Shown: positions 48,724 through 58,597, numbered from the stretch's first letter. The stretch: DNA of 64,000 nucleotides from Allonocardiopsis opalescens (GCF_003002095.1 NZ_PVZC01000011.1:1-64000), one strand, 5' to 3'. The notes: generated from the sequence alone by a model not told the origin. Numbers and translations are program-made.

Positions 48724-49673
48724 GCACCACCGCCCCCACCAGCCTGGACGGCGTCGCCGAGGCGCTGGCCTCCGGCGGCCGCCCGAGGGCCGGCGGCACC
48801 GACCTCACCGTGCTGCACCGGCTCGGCCTGGCCCGCGGCCCCTACGTGGACCTGGGCGGGGTGGCGGCGCTCGGCGGGGTGGGCTGGCGCGCCGACGGCT
48901 CCGCCCGGATCGGCGCCACCACCCCGATCGCCGAGATCGCCGCCGACGAGCGGCTGCGCGCCGCCTACCCGGCGCTGACCGCGACGGCGGCCGCGCTGGC
49001 CACCCCGCAGGTGCGGGCGGCCGCCACCCTCGGCGGCAACCTGCTGCAGCGCAACCGCTGCTCCTACCTGCGCAATCCGCACTTCTCCTGCCACCAGAGC
49101 GGCGGCACCGGCTGCCCGGCCCGCACCGGCGTGCACGCGAACGGGGTCGCGGTCGATCAGGGTCCGTGCGTGGCGCCGCATCCGTCCTCGCTGGCGATGG
49201 CGCTGGTCGGCTACGGCGCCACCGCCGAGACCCGCGCCCGCGGCACCCTGGCGGTGGCCGATCTCTACGGCGACGGCTCCGACCCCACCCGCGACCACCT
49301 GCTCCCCGAGGGGGAGGTGCTGCTCGCCGTGGACCTGCCGGTGCCCGAGCCTGGTGAGCGCGCCGCCTACCGCCGCGCCACCGCGCGGACCGCCGCGGAG
49401 TGGCCGCTGGTGGAGGCGGTGGCGCGCCTGGTCGTCACCGACGGGCGGGTCCGCGCCGCCGGGGTGGCGGCGGGCGGGGTCGCCCGCACCCCGCTGCGGC
49501 TCACCGAGGTGGAGCAGGCCCTCATCGGCCGGCCCGCCGACGCCGCCGTGCTGGCCGCGGCGGCCGCGCTGGCCGCCGAGCGCTGCCGGCCGCTGCCGCA
49601 GACCGGCTACAAGGTCGGCCTGCTCCGCGACACCGTCCGCGACGTGCTGGAGCGCGCCGCCGAGCAGGGCTGA
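48720..49673 (+). CDS. FAD-binding subunit of the molybdo-oxidoreductase (PaoB-like)
   Basis: A 317-residue medium subunit of the CutM/PaoB family. FAD motifs are RAGGTDLT (residues 23-30) and TLGGNLLQRNRCSYL. The C-terminal CO_deh_flav domain ends KVGLLRDTVRDVLERA. Four cysteines (C114, C124, C132, C150) in the FAD loop match the pattern that holds an additional [4Fe-4S] cluster in Escherichia coli PaoB (YagS). It is translationally coupled (ATGA) to the fused catalytic subunit and completes the enzyme. No XdhC-type maturation factor is adjacent. Confidence 0.88.
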   Translation: MSTTAPTSLDGVAEALASGGRPRAGGTDLTVLHRLGLARGPYVDLGGVAALGGVGWRADGSARIGATTPIAEIAADERLRAAYPALTATAAALATPQVRAAATLGGNLLQRNRCSYLRNPHFSCHQSGGTGCPARTGVHANGVAVDQGPCVAPHPSSLAMALVGYGATAETRARGTLAVADLYGDGSDPTRDHLLPEGEVLLAVDLPVPEPGERAAYRRATARTAAEWPLVEAVARLVVTDGRVRAAGVAAGGVARTPLRLTEVEQALIGRPADAAVLAAAAALAAERCRPLPQTGYKVGLLRDTVRDVLERAAEQG

Positions 49674-49679
49674 GGGCCG

Positions 49680-50804
49680 CTAGCCGCCCGCGGCGGCCCG
49701 GGGCCGCACCGCGCCGAGCACCTCGCGCACCTCGCGGGCGATCTCCAGGTCCTCGCGGGCGGCGATGGCGAAGGTGCGCACCCGGGCGCCCGCGGCGCCG
49801 ATCTCGGCATCGGCCTCGCCGGTGTCGGCGGCGCCGTTGGCGGCCGCGTCGACGGCCACGCCCAGGAAGCGCAGCCCCTCGGCCGCCCCGGCGCGCACCG
49901 CGGCCGACGCCTCGCCGACGCCGCCGGTGAACACCAGCGCGTCCAGGCCGCCGAGGGAGGCCGCCATCGCGGCGATCCCGGCGCGCAGCCGGTGCAGGTA
50001 GACCTCCAGGCCCAGCCGGGCCGGCTCCTCGCCCCGGTCGGCGGCGGCCAGCACCTCGCGCATGTCCGCGGTGCCGGCCAGGCCGAGCAGCCCGGACTCG
50101 TGCTCCAGGGTCTGCGCGATCCGGGCGGGCGCGATCCCGGCGTGCTGGACCAGCCAGAGCACCAGGCCGGGATCCACCGAGCCGCTCCTGGTCGCCATCA
50201 CCAGGCCCTCCAGCGGGGTGAAGCCCATCGTGGTGTCCACGCTCGCCCCGTCGCGGACGGCGGCCAGCGAGGCGCCCGCGCCCAGGTGCGCCACCACCAG
50301 CCGCCCCGCGGCGCCGCCCGACAGCTCGGCCGCCCGGCGGGCGGCGTAGGCGTGCGCGAGACCGTGGAAGCCGTACCGGCGGATCCGGTAGCGCGAGCGC
50401 CACTCCTCGGGCAGCGCGTAGGCGGCCGCCGCGGCCGGGAGCCCGGCGTGGAAGGCGGTGTCGAAGCAGGCGACGGCGGGGGTGCCGGGCAGTGCGGCGC
50501 CCACGGCGTCGATGCCCGCCAGCGACTTGGGCTGGTGCAGCGGCGCCAGGTCGGTCAGCTCGCGCAGCCGCCGCACCACCGCCTCGTCCAGCCGCACCGG
50601 CGCGGTGAAGTCCGGGCCGCCGTGCACCACCCGGTGCCCGACGGCGTCGGCGCCGTCCAGCCGCTCCAGGGCGCGGGCCAGCTCCTCGGAGCCGGCCACC
50701 CCCGCGGTCGCGGCCAGCCGCTGGTGGCCGATCACGGTGTCGTCGGCGTCGAGCAGGCTCAGCTTCACACTGCTCGACCCGGCGTTGACGACGAGGACGC
50801 GCAT
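49680..50804 (-). CDS. ackA: Acetate kinase
   Basis: A 374-residue acetokinase. N-terminal VLVVNAGSSSVKLSLLD, substrate block DAVGHRVVHGGPDF, active-site FDTAFHAGLP and YGFHGLAHAYAARRAAEL, phosphate loop HLGAGASLAAVRDG, and C-terminal LDALVFTGGVGEASAAVRAG. It converts acetyl phosphate plus ADP to acetate and ATP. It lies 2 nt after the phosphoketolase stop, so the pair forms the acetyl-phosphate branch of a phosphoketolase shunt. It is slightly shorter than typical AckA (about 400). Convergent with the FAD-subunit gene. Confidence 0.95.
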   Translation of the reverse strand: MRVLVVNAGSSSVKLSLLDADDTVIGHQRLAATAGVAGSEELARALERLDGADAVGHRVVHGGPDFTAPVRLDEAVVRRLRELTDLAPLHQPKSLAGIDAVGAALPGTPAVACFDTAFHAGLPAAAAAYALPEEWRSRYRIRRYGFHGLAHAYAARRAAELSGGAAGRLVVAHLGAGASLAAVRDGASVDTTMGFTPLEGLVMATRSGSVDPGLVLWLVQHAGIAPARIAQTLEHESGLLGLAGTADMREVLAAADRGEEPARLGLEVYLHRLRAGIAAMAASLGGLDALVFTGGVGEASAAVRAGAAEGLRFLGVAVDAAANGAADTGEADAEIGAAGARVRTFAIAAREDLEIAREVREVLGAVRPRAAAGG

Positions 50805-50806
50805 GG

Positions 50807-53197
50807 TCAGCGGCTCCAGGTCCAGTCGCGGATGTCGGGTCGGTCCTCGCCGTGGCGGCGGGTGTAGGCGCGGGCGTCCAGGCGCTGGTCGGACAGGTAC
50901 TGGCGCAGGTGCGCCGCCCGCGGGCCGATGCCGGGCACCCGGTCGATGACGTCCATGGCCAGGTGGAAGCGGTCGAGGTCGTTGAGCATGACCATGTCGA
51001 AGGGGGTCGTGGTGGTGCCTTCTTCTTTGTAGCCGCGGGCGTGGATGTGGGGGTGGGCGGCGCGCTTGTAGGTGAGGCGGTGGATCAGCCACGGGTAGCC
51101 GTGGAAGGCGAAGATGACCGGGGTGTCCGGCGGGAACAGGGTGTCGAACTCGGCGTCGGGCAGCCCGTGCGGGTGCTCGGTGGGGGGTTGCAGGCGCATC
51201 AGGTCGACCACGTTGACCACCCGGGCCTTCAGCTCGGGCAGGTGCTCGCGCAGCAGTTCGGCGGCGGCCAGGGTCTCCAGGGTGGGGATGTCGCCCGCGC
51301 AGGCCAGCACCACGTCCGGGGTCTCGCCGTCGTCGGTGCCGGCCCAGGGGAAGGTGCCGATGCCCCGGGTGCAGTGCGCGATCGCCTCGTCCATCGGCAG
51401 GTAGGTCAGGGCCGGCTGCTTGCCGGCGACGATCACGTTGACGTAGTCGCGCGAGGACAGGCAGTGGTCGGCCACCGACAGCAGGGTGTTGGCGTCGGGC
51501 GGCAGGTAGACCCGGACGATCTCGGGCTTCTTGTTCAGCACGTGGTCGATGAAGCCGGGGTCCTGGTGGGTGAAGCCGTTGTGGTCCTGGCGCCACACGT
51601 GCGAGGTGAGCAGGTAGTTCAGCGAGGCGATCGGCCGCCGCCAGGGCAGGGTGCGCGACACCTTCAGCCACTTGGCGTGCTGGTTGAACATGGCGTCCAC
51701 GATGTGGATGAAGGCCTCGTAGCAGTTGAACAGGCCGTGGCGGCCGGTGAGCAGGTAGCCCTCCAGCCAGCCCTGGCACAGGTGCTCGCTGAGCACCTCC
51801 ATCACCCGCCCGTCGGGCCCCAGGAACTCATCCGTGGGCAGCCGCTCGGCCGACCAGGCCCGGTTCGTGGCCTCGAAGACCTCGCTCAGCCGGTTGGAGG
51901 CGGTCTCGTCCGGACCCATCAGCCGGAAGGTCCGCGGATTGGCCCGGACCACGTCGCGCAGCCAGCCGCCCAGCACGGTGGTGGCCGACGCCGTCTCCGT
52001 CCCCGGCCGCTCCACCTCCACCGCGTAGTCGCGGAAGTCCGGCAGCCGCAGCGGCCGCAGCAGCAGGCCGCCGTTGGCGTGCGGGCTGGCGCTGATCCGC
52101 CGCTCGGGCCGCGGCAGCACGGCGGTGACATCGTCCACCGGGACGCCGCCGGGGGTGAACAGCTCCTCGGGCCGGTACCGGCGCAGCCACTCCTCCAGCA
52201 TCCGCAGGTGGGCGCCGTCCTCGCGGACCTTGTCCAGCGGCACCTGGTGGGAGCGCCAGGTGCCCTCCACCGGCTTGCCGTCGACCTCGCGGGGGCCGGT
52301 CCAGCCCTTGGGGGTGCGCAGCACGATCACCGGCCAGCGCGGCCGCGCGCCGTCGCCGCCGCCCTGGCGGGCGGCGCGCTGGATGGCGGCGATCGCGTCC
52401 AGCGCCTCGTCCAGCACCCCGGCCATCCTGCCGTGCATGACCGAGGGGTCGTCGCCGGAGACGAAGTACGGGCGGTAGCCGTGGCCCTCCAGGAAGGAGG
52501 CCAGGTCCTCCTCCGGCACGCGGGCCCAGACGGTGGGGTTGGCGATCTTGTAACCGTTCAGATGCAGGATCGGCAGCACGGCGCCATCACGCACCGGATC
52601 CACGAACTTCACCGACGCCCAGCTCGCCGCCAACGGCCCCGTCTCGGCCTCACCATCCCCGATCACACACGCCACCACCAGATTGGGGTTGTCGAACGCC
52701 GCACCGTGCGCGTGGGCCAGCGAGTAGCCCAGCTCGCCGCCCTCGTGGATCGACCCCGGGGTCTCCGGCGCCACATGGCTGGGCACGCCGCCGGGGAAGG
52801 AGAACTGCCGGAACAGCCGCCGCATCCCGTCGGCGTCCCGGCCCACATGGGGGTAGACGTCGGTGTAGGTGCCCTCCAGCCAGGCGCAGGCCACCGCGGC
52901 CGGACCGCCGTGGCCGGGGCCGACGATCCACATCATCTCCAGCTCGCGCAGCGCGACCTGCCGGGACAGGTGGGCGTAGAGGAAGTTCAGGCCCGGGGTG
53001 GTGCCCCAGTGGCCAAGCCGCCGCGGCTTGATGTGGTCGGGGCGCAGCGGCTCGGTCAGCAGCGGGTTGTCCAGCAGGTAGATCTGCCCCACCGACAGGT
53101 AGTTGGCCGCCCGCCAGAACGCGTCCACCTGGAGCTGCGCCCGCTGGTCGAAGGCCGGCGCCGCGCCGGGCGCCTGCGGCGGGATCTCGGTCCGCAC
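50807..53197 (-). CDS. xfp: Xylulose-5-phosphate/fructose-6-phosphate phosphoketolase
   Basis: A 796-residue thiamine-diphosphate enzyme, the normal family length. Landmarks: [20 protein letters not shown], with the conserved His; [19 protein letters not shown]; the ThDP motif [40 protein letters not shown]-like region with [12 protein letters not shown], and VFAFHGYP-type end. It cleaves xylulose-5-P or fructose-6-P to acetyl phosphate plus an aldose phosphate. AckA directly downstream (2-nt gap) completes the route to acetate and ATP. GTG at 53197 is chosen by family N-terminus; a promoter 200 nt upstream implies a long leader. Confidence 0.95.
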   Translation of the reverse strand: MRTEIPPQAPGAAPAFDQRAQLQVDAFWRAANYLSVGQIYLLDNPLLTEPLRPDHIKPRRLGHWGTTPGLNFLYAHLSRQVALRELEMMWIVGPGHGGPAAVACAWLEGTYTDVYPHVGRDADGMRRLFRQFSFPGGVPSHVAPETPGSIHEGGELGYSLAHAHGAAFDNPNLVVACVIGDGEAETGPLAASWASVKFVDPVRDGAVLPILHLNGYKIANPTVWARVPEEDLASFLEGHGYRPYFVSGDDPSVMHGRMAGVLDEALDAIAAIQRAARQGGGDGARPRWPVIVLRTPKGWTGPREVDGKPVEGTWRSHQVPLDKVREDGAHLRMLEEWLRRYRPEELFTPGGVPVDDVTAVLPRPERRISASPHANGGLLLRPLRLPDFRDYAVEVERPGTETASATTVLGGWLRDVVRANPRTFRLMGPDETASNRLSEVFEATNRAWSAERLPTDEFLGPDGRVMEVLSEHLCQGWLEGYLLTGRHGLFNCYEAFIHIVDAMFNQHAKWLKVSRTLPWRRPIASLNYLLTSHVWRQDHNGFTHQDPGFIDHVLNKKPEIVRVYLPPDANTLLSVADHCLSSRDYVNVIVAGKQPALTYLPMDEAIAHCTRGIGTFPWAGTDDGETPDVVLACAGDIPTLETLAAAELLREHLPELKARVVNVVDLMRLQPPTEHPHGLPDAEFDTLFPPDTPVIFAFHGYPWLIHRLTYKRAAHPHIHARGYKEEGTTTTPFDMVMLNDLDRFHLAMDVIDRVPGIGPRAAHLRQYLSDQRLDARAYTRRHGEDRPDIRDWTWSR

Positions 53198-53406
53198 GGT
53201 TCGTCGTCCCCCTTCCCGGCACGGCCCTCGCGGCCGCCTCGGGCCCGCCTTTAACCCGGATGCCGAGCCTTCAACCACGGCCCGGGGACGGGGGCCGCGG
53301 CGGGCGTGCGGGAGCGGCGGCCCGAGGGGGATACGGGGAGGGGAGGGCCGCCGCTCGCGTGCGTTTCCTGTCACGACTCCGCACTGCTCACCAGGAAACG
53401 TCACGA

Positions 53407-53435
53407 AGCGTACGTCCATGCGCACGCTGAGTCAA
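53407..53435 (-). promoter_or_regulatory. xfp-ackA promoter
   Basis: On the reverse strand TTGACT (53435-53430), a 17-nt spacer and TACGCT (53412-53407) form a good housekeeping promoter, with the start of transcription near 53400. The GTG lies about 200 nt downstream. The rest of the interval 53198-53592 shows no gene. Confidence 0.65.
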
Positions 53436-53592
53436 TACCGTATGCAATCGATGATCAGGTTCCGGCCGGCCGCGCCCGCCGCTCCCCCGCCGGGCCGGCG
53501 GGCCGTTTCCGCCGACGCCCTTCGTGCCGCTTCGCCAGGTTTCCGATAGCTTTTCGTCGGCAGACACCGGCCCCGCGCGGGGAGGACCGATC

Positions 53593-54492
53593 GTGACACC
53601 CCTGCACCGCCAGGCACGGGCGGTCCTCGGCACGCTCGGGTACGGCACCCACCTGCGCGCGCTGCGCACCGCCGTGCGCGGCCGGGTCGCCCTGGTCACC
53701 GGCGCCTCCTCCGGCATCGGCGCCGCCACCGCGCTGCGGCTGGCCGGGGCGGGCGCCACCGTGCTGCTGGCCGGGCGCTCCACCGAGCGGCTGACCGCCG
53801 TGCGCGACTCCGCGGTGCGGGCCGGCGGCGCGGCCCGCGTCCACCCGGCCGACATCGCCGACCCCGCCTCAGTGGCCCACCTGGTGGAACAGGTCCTGGC
53901 CGAGCACGGCCGGGTCGACATCGTGGTGAACGACGCCTCCCGCTCGCTGCGCCGCGCCGGCGCCCCGGGCCCCTCCCCGGTGGAGCGCTTCGCCGACCAC
54001 ACCCGCGCCGCCCATGTGAACTACCTCGGCCCGGTCCGGCTGCTGCTCGGCCTGCTGCCGGCCATGCGGGCGCGCGGCGGCGGGCACATCGTCACCATCG
54101 GCACCGCCCGCGCCGGCGGCCCCGCCGACGGGTGGGCCGCCTACGCCGCCTCGCGCGCCGCCTTCGAGACCTGGCTGCGCACGGCGGTGCCCGGCGGGCC
54201 CGACGACGGCGTGACCGCGACCTCGGTGAACTTCTCCCCCGTCCGCGAGCCCGCGGACGGGCGCCCCTACACCGCGGACACCGGGATCGACCCCGAGGCC
54301 GCCGCCGACGCGGTCTGCCGGGCGCTGACCCGCTACCCGGGCCCCGACACGCCGTGGACCACCCGGCTGGGCGGCGCGCTGTCGGCGGCGGTGCTGCCGC
54401 CCGACGGGGCGGTGCTCACCCCGCTCAGCGGCACCGGGCGGCGCCCGGCCGCCGGGCGCGGCGGGCCGCCCGGCTACACCTCCAGCCGGTAG
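53593..54492 (+). CDS. SDR-family oxidoreductase with substituted active site
   Basis: A 299-residue classical-type SDR. The nucleotide motif TGASSGIGAATAL is at 36-48 and the Asp adjoining the adenine in HPADIAD. The NNAG motif is altered to NDAS (113-116). At the catalytic site Tyr184 is kept in AAYAASRAAFE, but Lys of YxxxK is Arg188 and the Ser position 13 residues before Tyr is Thr171 (TIGTARAGG). Activity may be reduced or altered. A short N-terminal helix and a Pro/Gly-rich tail extend it beyond 250 residues. GTG at 53593 has GGAGG 7 nt upstream. Convergent with kdpE, overlapping it by 19 nt. Confidence 0.82.
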   Translation: MTPLHRQARAVLGTLGYGTHLRALRTAVRGRVALVTGASSGIGAATALRLAGAGATVLLAGRSTERLTAVRDSAVRAGGAARVHPADIADPASVAHLVEQVLAEHGRVDIVVNDASRSLRRAGAPGPSPVERFADHTRAAHVNYLGPVRLLLGLLPAMRARGGGHIVTIGTARAGGPADGWAAYAASRAAFETWLRTAVPGGPDDGVTATSVNFSPVREPADGRPYTADTGIDPEAAADAVCRALTRYPGPDTPWTTRLGGALSAAVLPPDGAVLTPLSGTGRRPAAGRGGPPGYTSSR

Positions 54493-55151
54493 CCCATCCC
54501 CGGCTCGGTGATCAGGTGGCGGGGGCGGTGCGGGTCGGGTTCGAGCTTGCGCCGCAGCTGCGCCAGGTAGACGCGCAGGTAGTTGGTCTCCCGGCGGTAG
54601 CTGGGACCCCAGACCTCCTGCAGCAGCTGCTGCTGGCTGACCAGCCGGCCCGAGTTGCGCGACAGCACCTCCAGGATCCGCCACTCGGTGGGGGTCAGCC
54701 GCACGTCCTGCCCGTCCTCGCGGCGGGCCTTGCGCGCGGCCAGGTCCAGGGTGAACGACGCCGTGCGCAGCACCGCCTCGGACTCCACCGGCACCGCCCG
54801 GCGCACCGCCACCCGCAGCCGGGCCAGCAGCTCGTCCATGCCGAAGGGCTTGGTGACGTAGTCGTCGGCCCCGGCGTCCAGCGCGCGGACCTTCTCAGCC
54901 GAGCTGTGCCGGGCCGACAGCACGATGATCGGCACACCGGTCCAGCCGCGCAGCCCCTGGATGACCTCCACACCCTCCATGTCGGGCAGGCCGAGGTCGA
55001 GCAGCACCACGTCGAAGTGGCCGGCCGCCGCGGCGGCCAGCGCCGCCCGGCCGTCGGGCGCCGCGTCGACCTCGTAGCCCCGGGCGCGCAGATTGATCCG
55101 CAGCGCGCGGACGATCTGCGGCTCGTCGTCCACCACGAGAACCCGCGTCAC
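54474..55151 (-). CDS. kdpE: KdpE response regulator
   Basis: A 225-residue OmpR/PhoB-family regulator. Receiver: DDE in VLVVDDEPQIVRALRIN, phospho-acceptor Asp in VVLLDLGLPDMEG, Lys in DDYVTKPFGMDELLARL. The winged-HTH C-terminus has LTPTEWRILEVLSRNSGRLV and RRETNYLRVYLAQLRRKLEP, characteristic of KdpE. It activates the kdp operon at low external K+. GTG at 55151 overlaps the kdpD stop by 4 nt. The 3' end overlaps the convergent SDR gene by 19 nt. Confidence 0.95.
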   Translation of the reverse strand: MTRVLVVDDEPQIVRALRINLRARGYEVDAAPDGRAALAAAAAGHFDVVLLDLGLPDMEGVEVIQGLRGWTGVPIIVLSARHSSAEKVRALDAGADDYVTKPFGMDELLARLRVAVRRAVPVESEAVLRTASFTLDLAARKARREDGQDVRLTPTEWRILEVLSRNSGRLVSQQQLLQEVWGPSYRRETNYLRVYLAQLRRKLEPDPHRPRHLITEPGMGYRLEV

Positions 55152-57874
55152 GCTTTCCCTCCATCGCCTCGGGCCGCGCCGCCGTCCCCCGCCTCGTCGG
55201 CGGACTCCGCCCCTTCAGCGCGCTCTGCCCCTCCGACGCGCCCCGTCTCCTCGACGCGCCCTGTTTCCGTCTCCTCAACGCACTCTGTCTCCTCAACGCC
55301 CACCGCACCGCCGTCGTTTCCGCCGTCCCCGGTCTGCGCGGCGGGCAGCGAGAAGACCATGGTCAGCCCGCCGCCGGGGGTGTCCTCGGCGGACAGGGTG
55401 CCCGACATCGCCTCGGTGAAGCCGCGCGCCACCGCCAGGCCCAGCCCCACCCCCATGCCGCGCGGCGCGTCGCCGAGCCGCTGGAAGGCCTCGAAGATCC
55501 GCTCCTTGGCGGCGTCGGGCACGCCGGGGCCGCGGTCCACCACCCGCACCTGCACGGTGCCGGCCAGCGAGCTGGCCGCCACCAGCACCGGGGAGCCGCC
55601 GGGGGCGTGCTTGACCGCGTTCTCGACCACATTGGCCACCGCCCGCTCCAGCAGGCCCGGATCGCACAGCACCGGCGGCAGGCACTCCGGCAGGCTGATC
55701 TTCACCCGCTCGGGCGGCACGCCGACCACGGCGGCCGGGACCACCTCCTCCAGGGTCACCGCGCGGGTCTTGGGCACCACCGAGCCGGTCTGCAGCCGGC
55801 TCATGTCCAGCAGGTTGCCCACCAGCCCGTCGAGCCGGTCGGCGGACTCCTCGATGGTGGCCAGCAGCTCGCCCTGGTCGTAGGGGTCCAGATCGATGTC
55901 GGTGGCCCGCAGGCTGCTCACCGACGCCTTGATCGAGGCCAGCGGCGTGCGCAGGTCGTGGGAGACGGCGGCCAGCAGCGCGGTGCGGATCTTGTTGTGC
56001 TCGGCCTGCCGCTTGGCCGCGGCCGCGTCCTCGACCAGGCGGTGCCGCTCCAGCGCCGCGCCCACCTGGATCGCGAAGGCGCTGATCACCCGCTGGTCCT
56101 CGGCGGGCAGTACCCGGCCGCGCAGTGCCAGGCTGAGGGTGTCGCTCACCGGCACCAGCACGTCGGCGTCGCCCGGCCCGGTGCACGGCGCGCCGCCGAC
56201 GCTCTCCACCGGCCGCCAGCCGCCGTTGCGCTCCAGCAGCGTCACCGAGGTCTGGCCGAAGGTCTCCGACACCCGCCGCAGCAGCGAGCTGACGGTGCGC
56301 TCCCCGCTGAGCACGCTGGTGGACAGCAGGCTCAGCGTGCTGGACTCCGCCCGCGCCCGCGCCGCCTGCTGGGCGCGGCGGGCCGCCAGGTCGACCACGG
56401 CCGCCACCGACACCCCCACCGCGACGAACACGCCCAGCGCGATCACGTTGTCGGGGTGGGAGATCACCAGGGTGCGGGTGGGCGGGGTGAAGAAGAAGTT
56501 CAGCATCATGCTGGCCCACACCGCGGCCACCATGGCCGGCCACAGCCCGCCCACCAGCGCCACCAGCACGGTGACGCCCAGGAAGAGCAGGAAGTCGGTG
56601 GTTAGGTTCAGCCGGTCGGGCCCCGGCAGGTGCAGCAGCATGCTGAGCACCGGCGGCGCCAGCACCGCCAGCGCCCAGCCCCACGCCTTGCGGGCCCGGC
56701 TCAGCGCCTCGGCCGACTGCGGCACCATGCCGCGCCCCCGGCCGACCTCCTCGTGCGTGACCATGTGCACGTCGATCTCGCCGGAGTCGCGGGCCACCGT
56801 GGCGCCCACGCCCGGACCCGACACGTACTGCCAGCGGCGGCGCCGCGAAGAGCCCAGCACGATCTGGGTGGCGTTGACGCCCCGGGCGAACTCCAGCAGC
56901 GCGGCCGGCACGTCGTCGCCGATGACCTGGTGGAAGGAGCCGCCCAGGCTCTCCACCAGCTGCCGCTGCCTGGCCAGGCTCAGCGGCGAGGTGGCGGCCA
57001 GGCCGTCGCTGCGGCTGACGTGCACGGCCAGCAGCTCGCTGGGCTGCGGCTGGCCGCTGCCCCGGGTGCGCGCCGCGATCCTGGCCGCCCGCCTGATCAG
57101 CGTCTCGCCCTCGGGGCCGCCGGTCAGCGCCACCACGATCCGCTCGCGCGCCTCCCAGGTGGCGCGGATGCCGTGCTCGCCCCGGTAGCGCGAGAGCCCC
57201 TCGTCGACCCGGTCGGCCACCCACAGCAGCGCCAGCTCGCGCAGCGCGGTGAGGTTGCCCTCGCGGAAGTAGCTGGACAGCGCCGCGTCGATCTTCTCGG
57301 CCGGGTAGATGTTGCCGTGCGCCATCCGCCGCCGCAGCGACTGGGGCGACATGTCCACCAGCTCGATCTGGTCGGCGCGGCGCACCACCTCGTCGGGCAC
57401 GGTCTCGCGCTGGCGCACCCCGGTGATCTGCTCGACCACGTCGTTGAGCGACTCCAGGTGCTGGATGTTCACGGTGGTGATGACGTCGATGCCGGCGGCC
57501 AGCAGCTCGTTCACGTCGTGCCAGCGCTTGGTGTTGCGCGAGCCGGGCACATTGGTGTGCGCCAGCTCGTCGACCACCGCGGTCTTCGGGGCGCGGCGCA
57601 GCACCGCGTCCACGTCCATCTCGGTGAACTCCGCCCCCCGGTGCACCAGGGTGCGGCGCGGCACCGTCTCCAGCCCGGCCAGCAGCTCGGCCGTCTTCGC
57701 CCGGCCGTGCGTCTCGGCGAAGCCGATGACCACGTCGCCGCCCCGGCCGCGCTTGCGCTGCGCCTCGCCGAGCATCGCGTAGGTCTTGCCGACGCCGGGC
57801 GCGGCGCCGAGGTAGATGCGCAGCCGTCCGCGCCGCCGCTCGGCGGCGTCGGGCTCGGGCGCGGCGGTGCTCAC
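55148..57874 (-). CDS. kdpD: KdpD sensor histidine kinase
   Basis: A 908-residue K+ sensor kinase. N-terminal KdpD domain with Walker A GAAPGVGKTYAM (about 23-34) and DELAHTNVPGSRNTKRWHDV, a Usp domain (about 240-365), four membrane helices (about 400-495), a GAF domain, then HisKA with AVSHDLRTPLASIKASVSSL and HATPase with NVVENAVKHA and GVGLGLAVARGFTEA. It phosphorylates KdpE when K+ is limiting. The final 55 residues are an acidic repeat tail (VEETE, VEETGRV) encoded by imperfect tandem DNA repeats, not seen in typical KdpD. GTG start; 114 nt after kdpC. Confidence 0.95.
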   Translation of the reverse strand: MSTAAPEPDAAERRRGRLRIYLGAAPGVGKTYAMLGEAQRKRGRGGDVVIGFAETHGRAKTAELLAGLETVPRRTLVHRGAEFTEMDVDAVLRRAPKTAVVDELAHTNVPGSRNTKRWHDVNELLAAGIDVITTVNIQHLESLNDVVEQITGVRQRETVPDEVVRRADQIELVDMSPQSLRRRMAHGNIYPAEKIDAALSSYFREGNLTALRELALLWVADRVDEGLSRYRGEHGIRATWEARERIVVALTGGPEGETLIRRAARIAARTRGSGQPQPSELLAVHVSRSDGLAATSPLSLARQRQLVESLGGSFHQVIGDDVPAALLEFARGVNATQIVLGSSRRRRWQYVSGPGVGATVARDSGEIDVHMVTHEEVGRGRGMVPQSAEALSRARKAWGWALAVLAPPVLSMLLHLPGPDRLNLTTDFLLFLGVTVLVALVGGLWPAMVAAVWASMMLNFFFTPPTRTLVISHPDNVIALGVFVAVGVSVAAVVDLAARRAQQAARARAESSTLSLLSTSVLSGERTVSSLLRRVSETFGQTSVTLLERNGGWRPVESVGGAPCTGPGDADVLVPVSDTLSLALRGRVLPAEDQRVISAFAIQVGAALERHRLVEDAAAAKRQAEHNKIRTALLAAVSHDLRTPLASIKASVSSLRATDIDLDPYDQGELLATIEESADRLDGLVGNLLDMSRLQTGSVVPKTRAVTLEEVVPAAVVGVPPERVKISLPECLPPVLCDPGLLERAVANVVENAVKHAPGGSPVLVAASSLAGTVQVRVVDRGPGVPDAAKERIFEAFQRLGDAPRGMGVGLGLAVARGFTEAMSGTLSAEDTPGGGLTMVFSLPAAQTGDGGNDGGAVGVEETECVEETETGRVEETGRVGGAERAEGAESADEAGDGGAARGDGGKA

Positions 57875-57988
57875 GGCCGGCCCGCCGGGCCGGCCGCGCC
57901 GCGGCGGCCGTGGAGGCGTCTCACCGTGCCACCGTACGTCCGAACCGGTGCGAAGTGCGCAGACGGCTCCACGGCCGCGCGGCGCCCA

Positions 57989-58597
57989 TCAGCCAGCCCC
58001 GCCCGCCCCGGCCGCCTCGGCCGCCTCGTCCAGGGCCAGGTTCAGCTCCAGCACGTTGACGGCCGGCTCGCCGAGGAAGCCGAGCCCCCGGCCCTGGACG
58101 TGCTCTTCCACCAGGGCGGCCACCGCGGCCGGGTCCATGCCCCGCTCCCGCGCCACCCGGTCGGCCTGGAGCCGCGCGTAGGCGGGCGAGATGTGCGGGT
58201 CCAGGCCGCTGCCGCTCGCGGTGAGCGCGTCGGGCGGCACCGCCTCGGGCGGCACCCCGTTCAGCTCGGCGGCGGCCGCCCGCCGCTCCTCCACCGCGGC
58301 CAGCAGCTCCGGGCTGGTCGGCGCCAGGTTGGAGGCGCCGCTGGACAGCGGGTCGTAGCCCTCGCCCGCCGCCGAGGGGCGGCCGTGGAAGTACGACGGG
58401 TCCTCGACCGGCTGGCCGATCAGCCGGGAGCCGACCGGCTCGCCGTCGCGCTCCACCATGCTCCCGTTGGCCTGCCCGGGCATCAGCAGCTGCCCGGCGC
58501 CGAGCACCGCCAGCGGGTAGCCCAGGCCCAGCACGACCGTCAGCGCCGCCAGGACGCGCAGGCCGGCCGCGGCCTGCCGCAGCCACAGCATGTTCAT
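57989..58597 (-). CDS. kdpC: KdpC, K+-transporting ATPase subunit C
   Basis: A 202-residue subunit with one N-terminal membrane helix (AAGLRVLAALTVVLGLGYPL) and an extracytoplasmic domain containing GSRLIGQPVEDPSYFHGRPS, SGASNLAPTSPELLAAV, DALTASGSGLDPHISPAYA and the end GFLGEPAVNVLELNLAL. KdpC stabilises the KdpFABC complex and increases its ATP affinity. ATG at 58597 abuts the kdpB stop (no gap), so the genes are coupled. Confidence 0.96.
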   Translation of the reverse strand: MNMLWLRQAAAGLRVLAALTVVLGLGYPLAVLGAGQLLMPGQANGSMVERDGEPVGSRLIGQPVEDPSYFHGRPSAAGEGYDPLSSGASNLAPTSPELLAAVEERRAAAAELNGVPPEAVPPDALTASGSGLDPHISPAYARLQADRVARERGMDPAAVAALVEEHVQGRGLGFLGEPAVNVLELNLALDEAAEAAGAGGAG

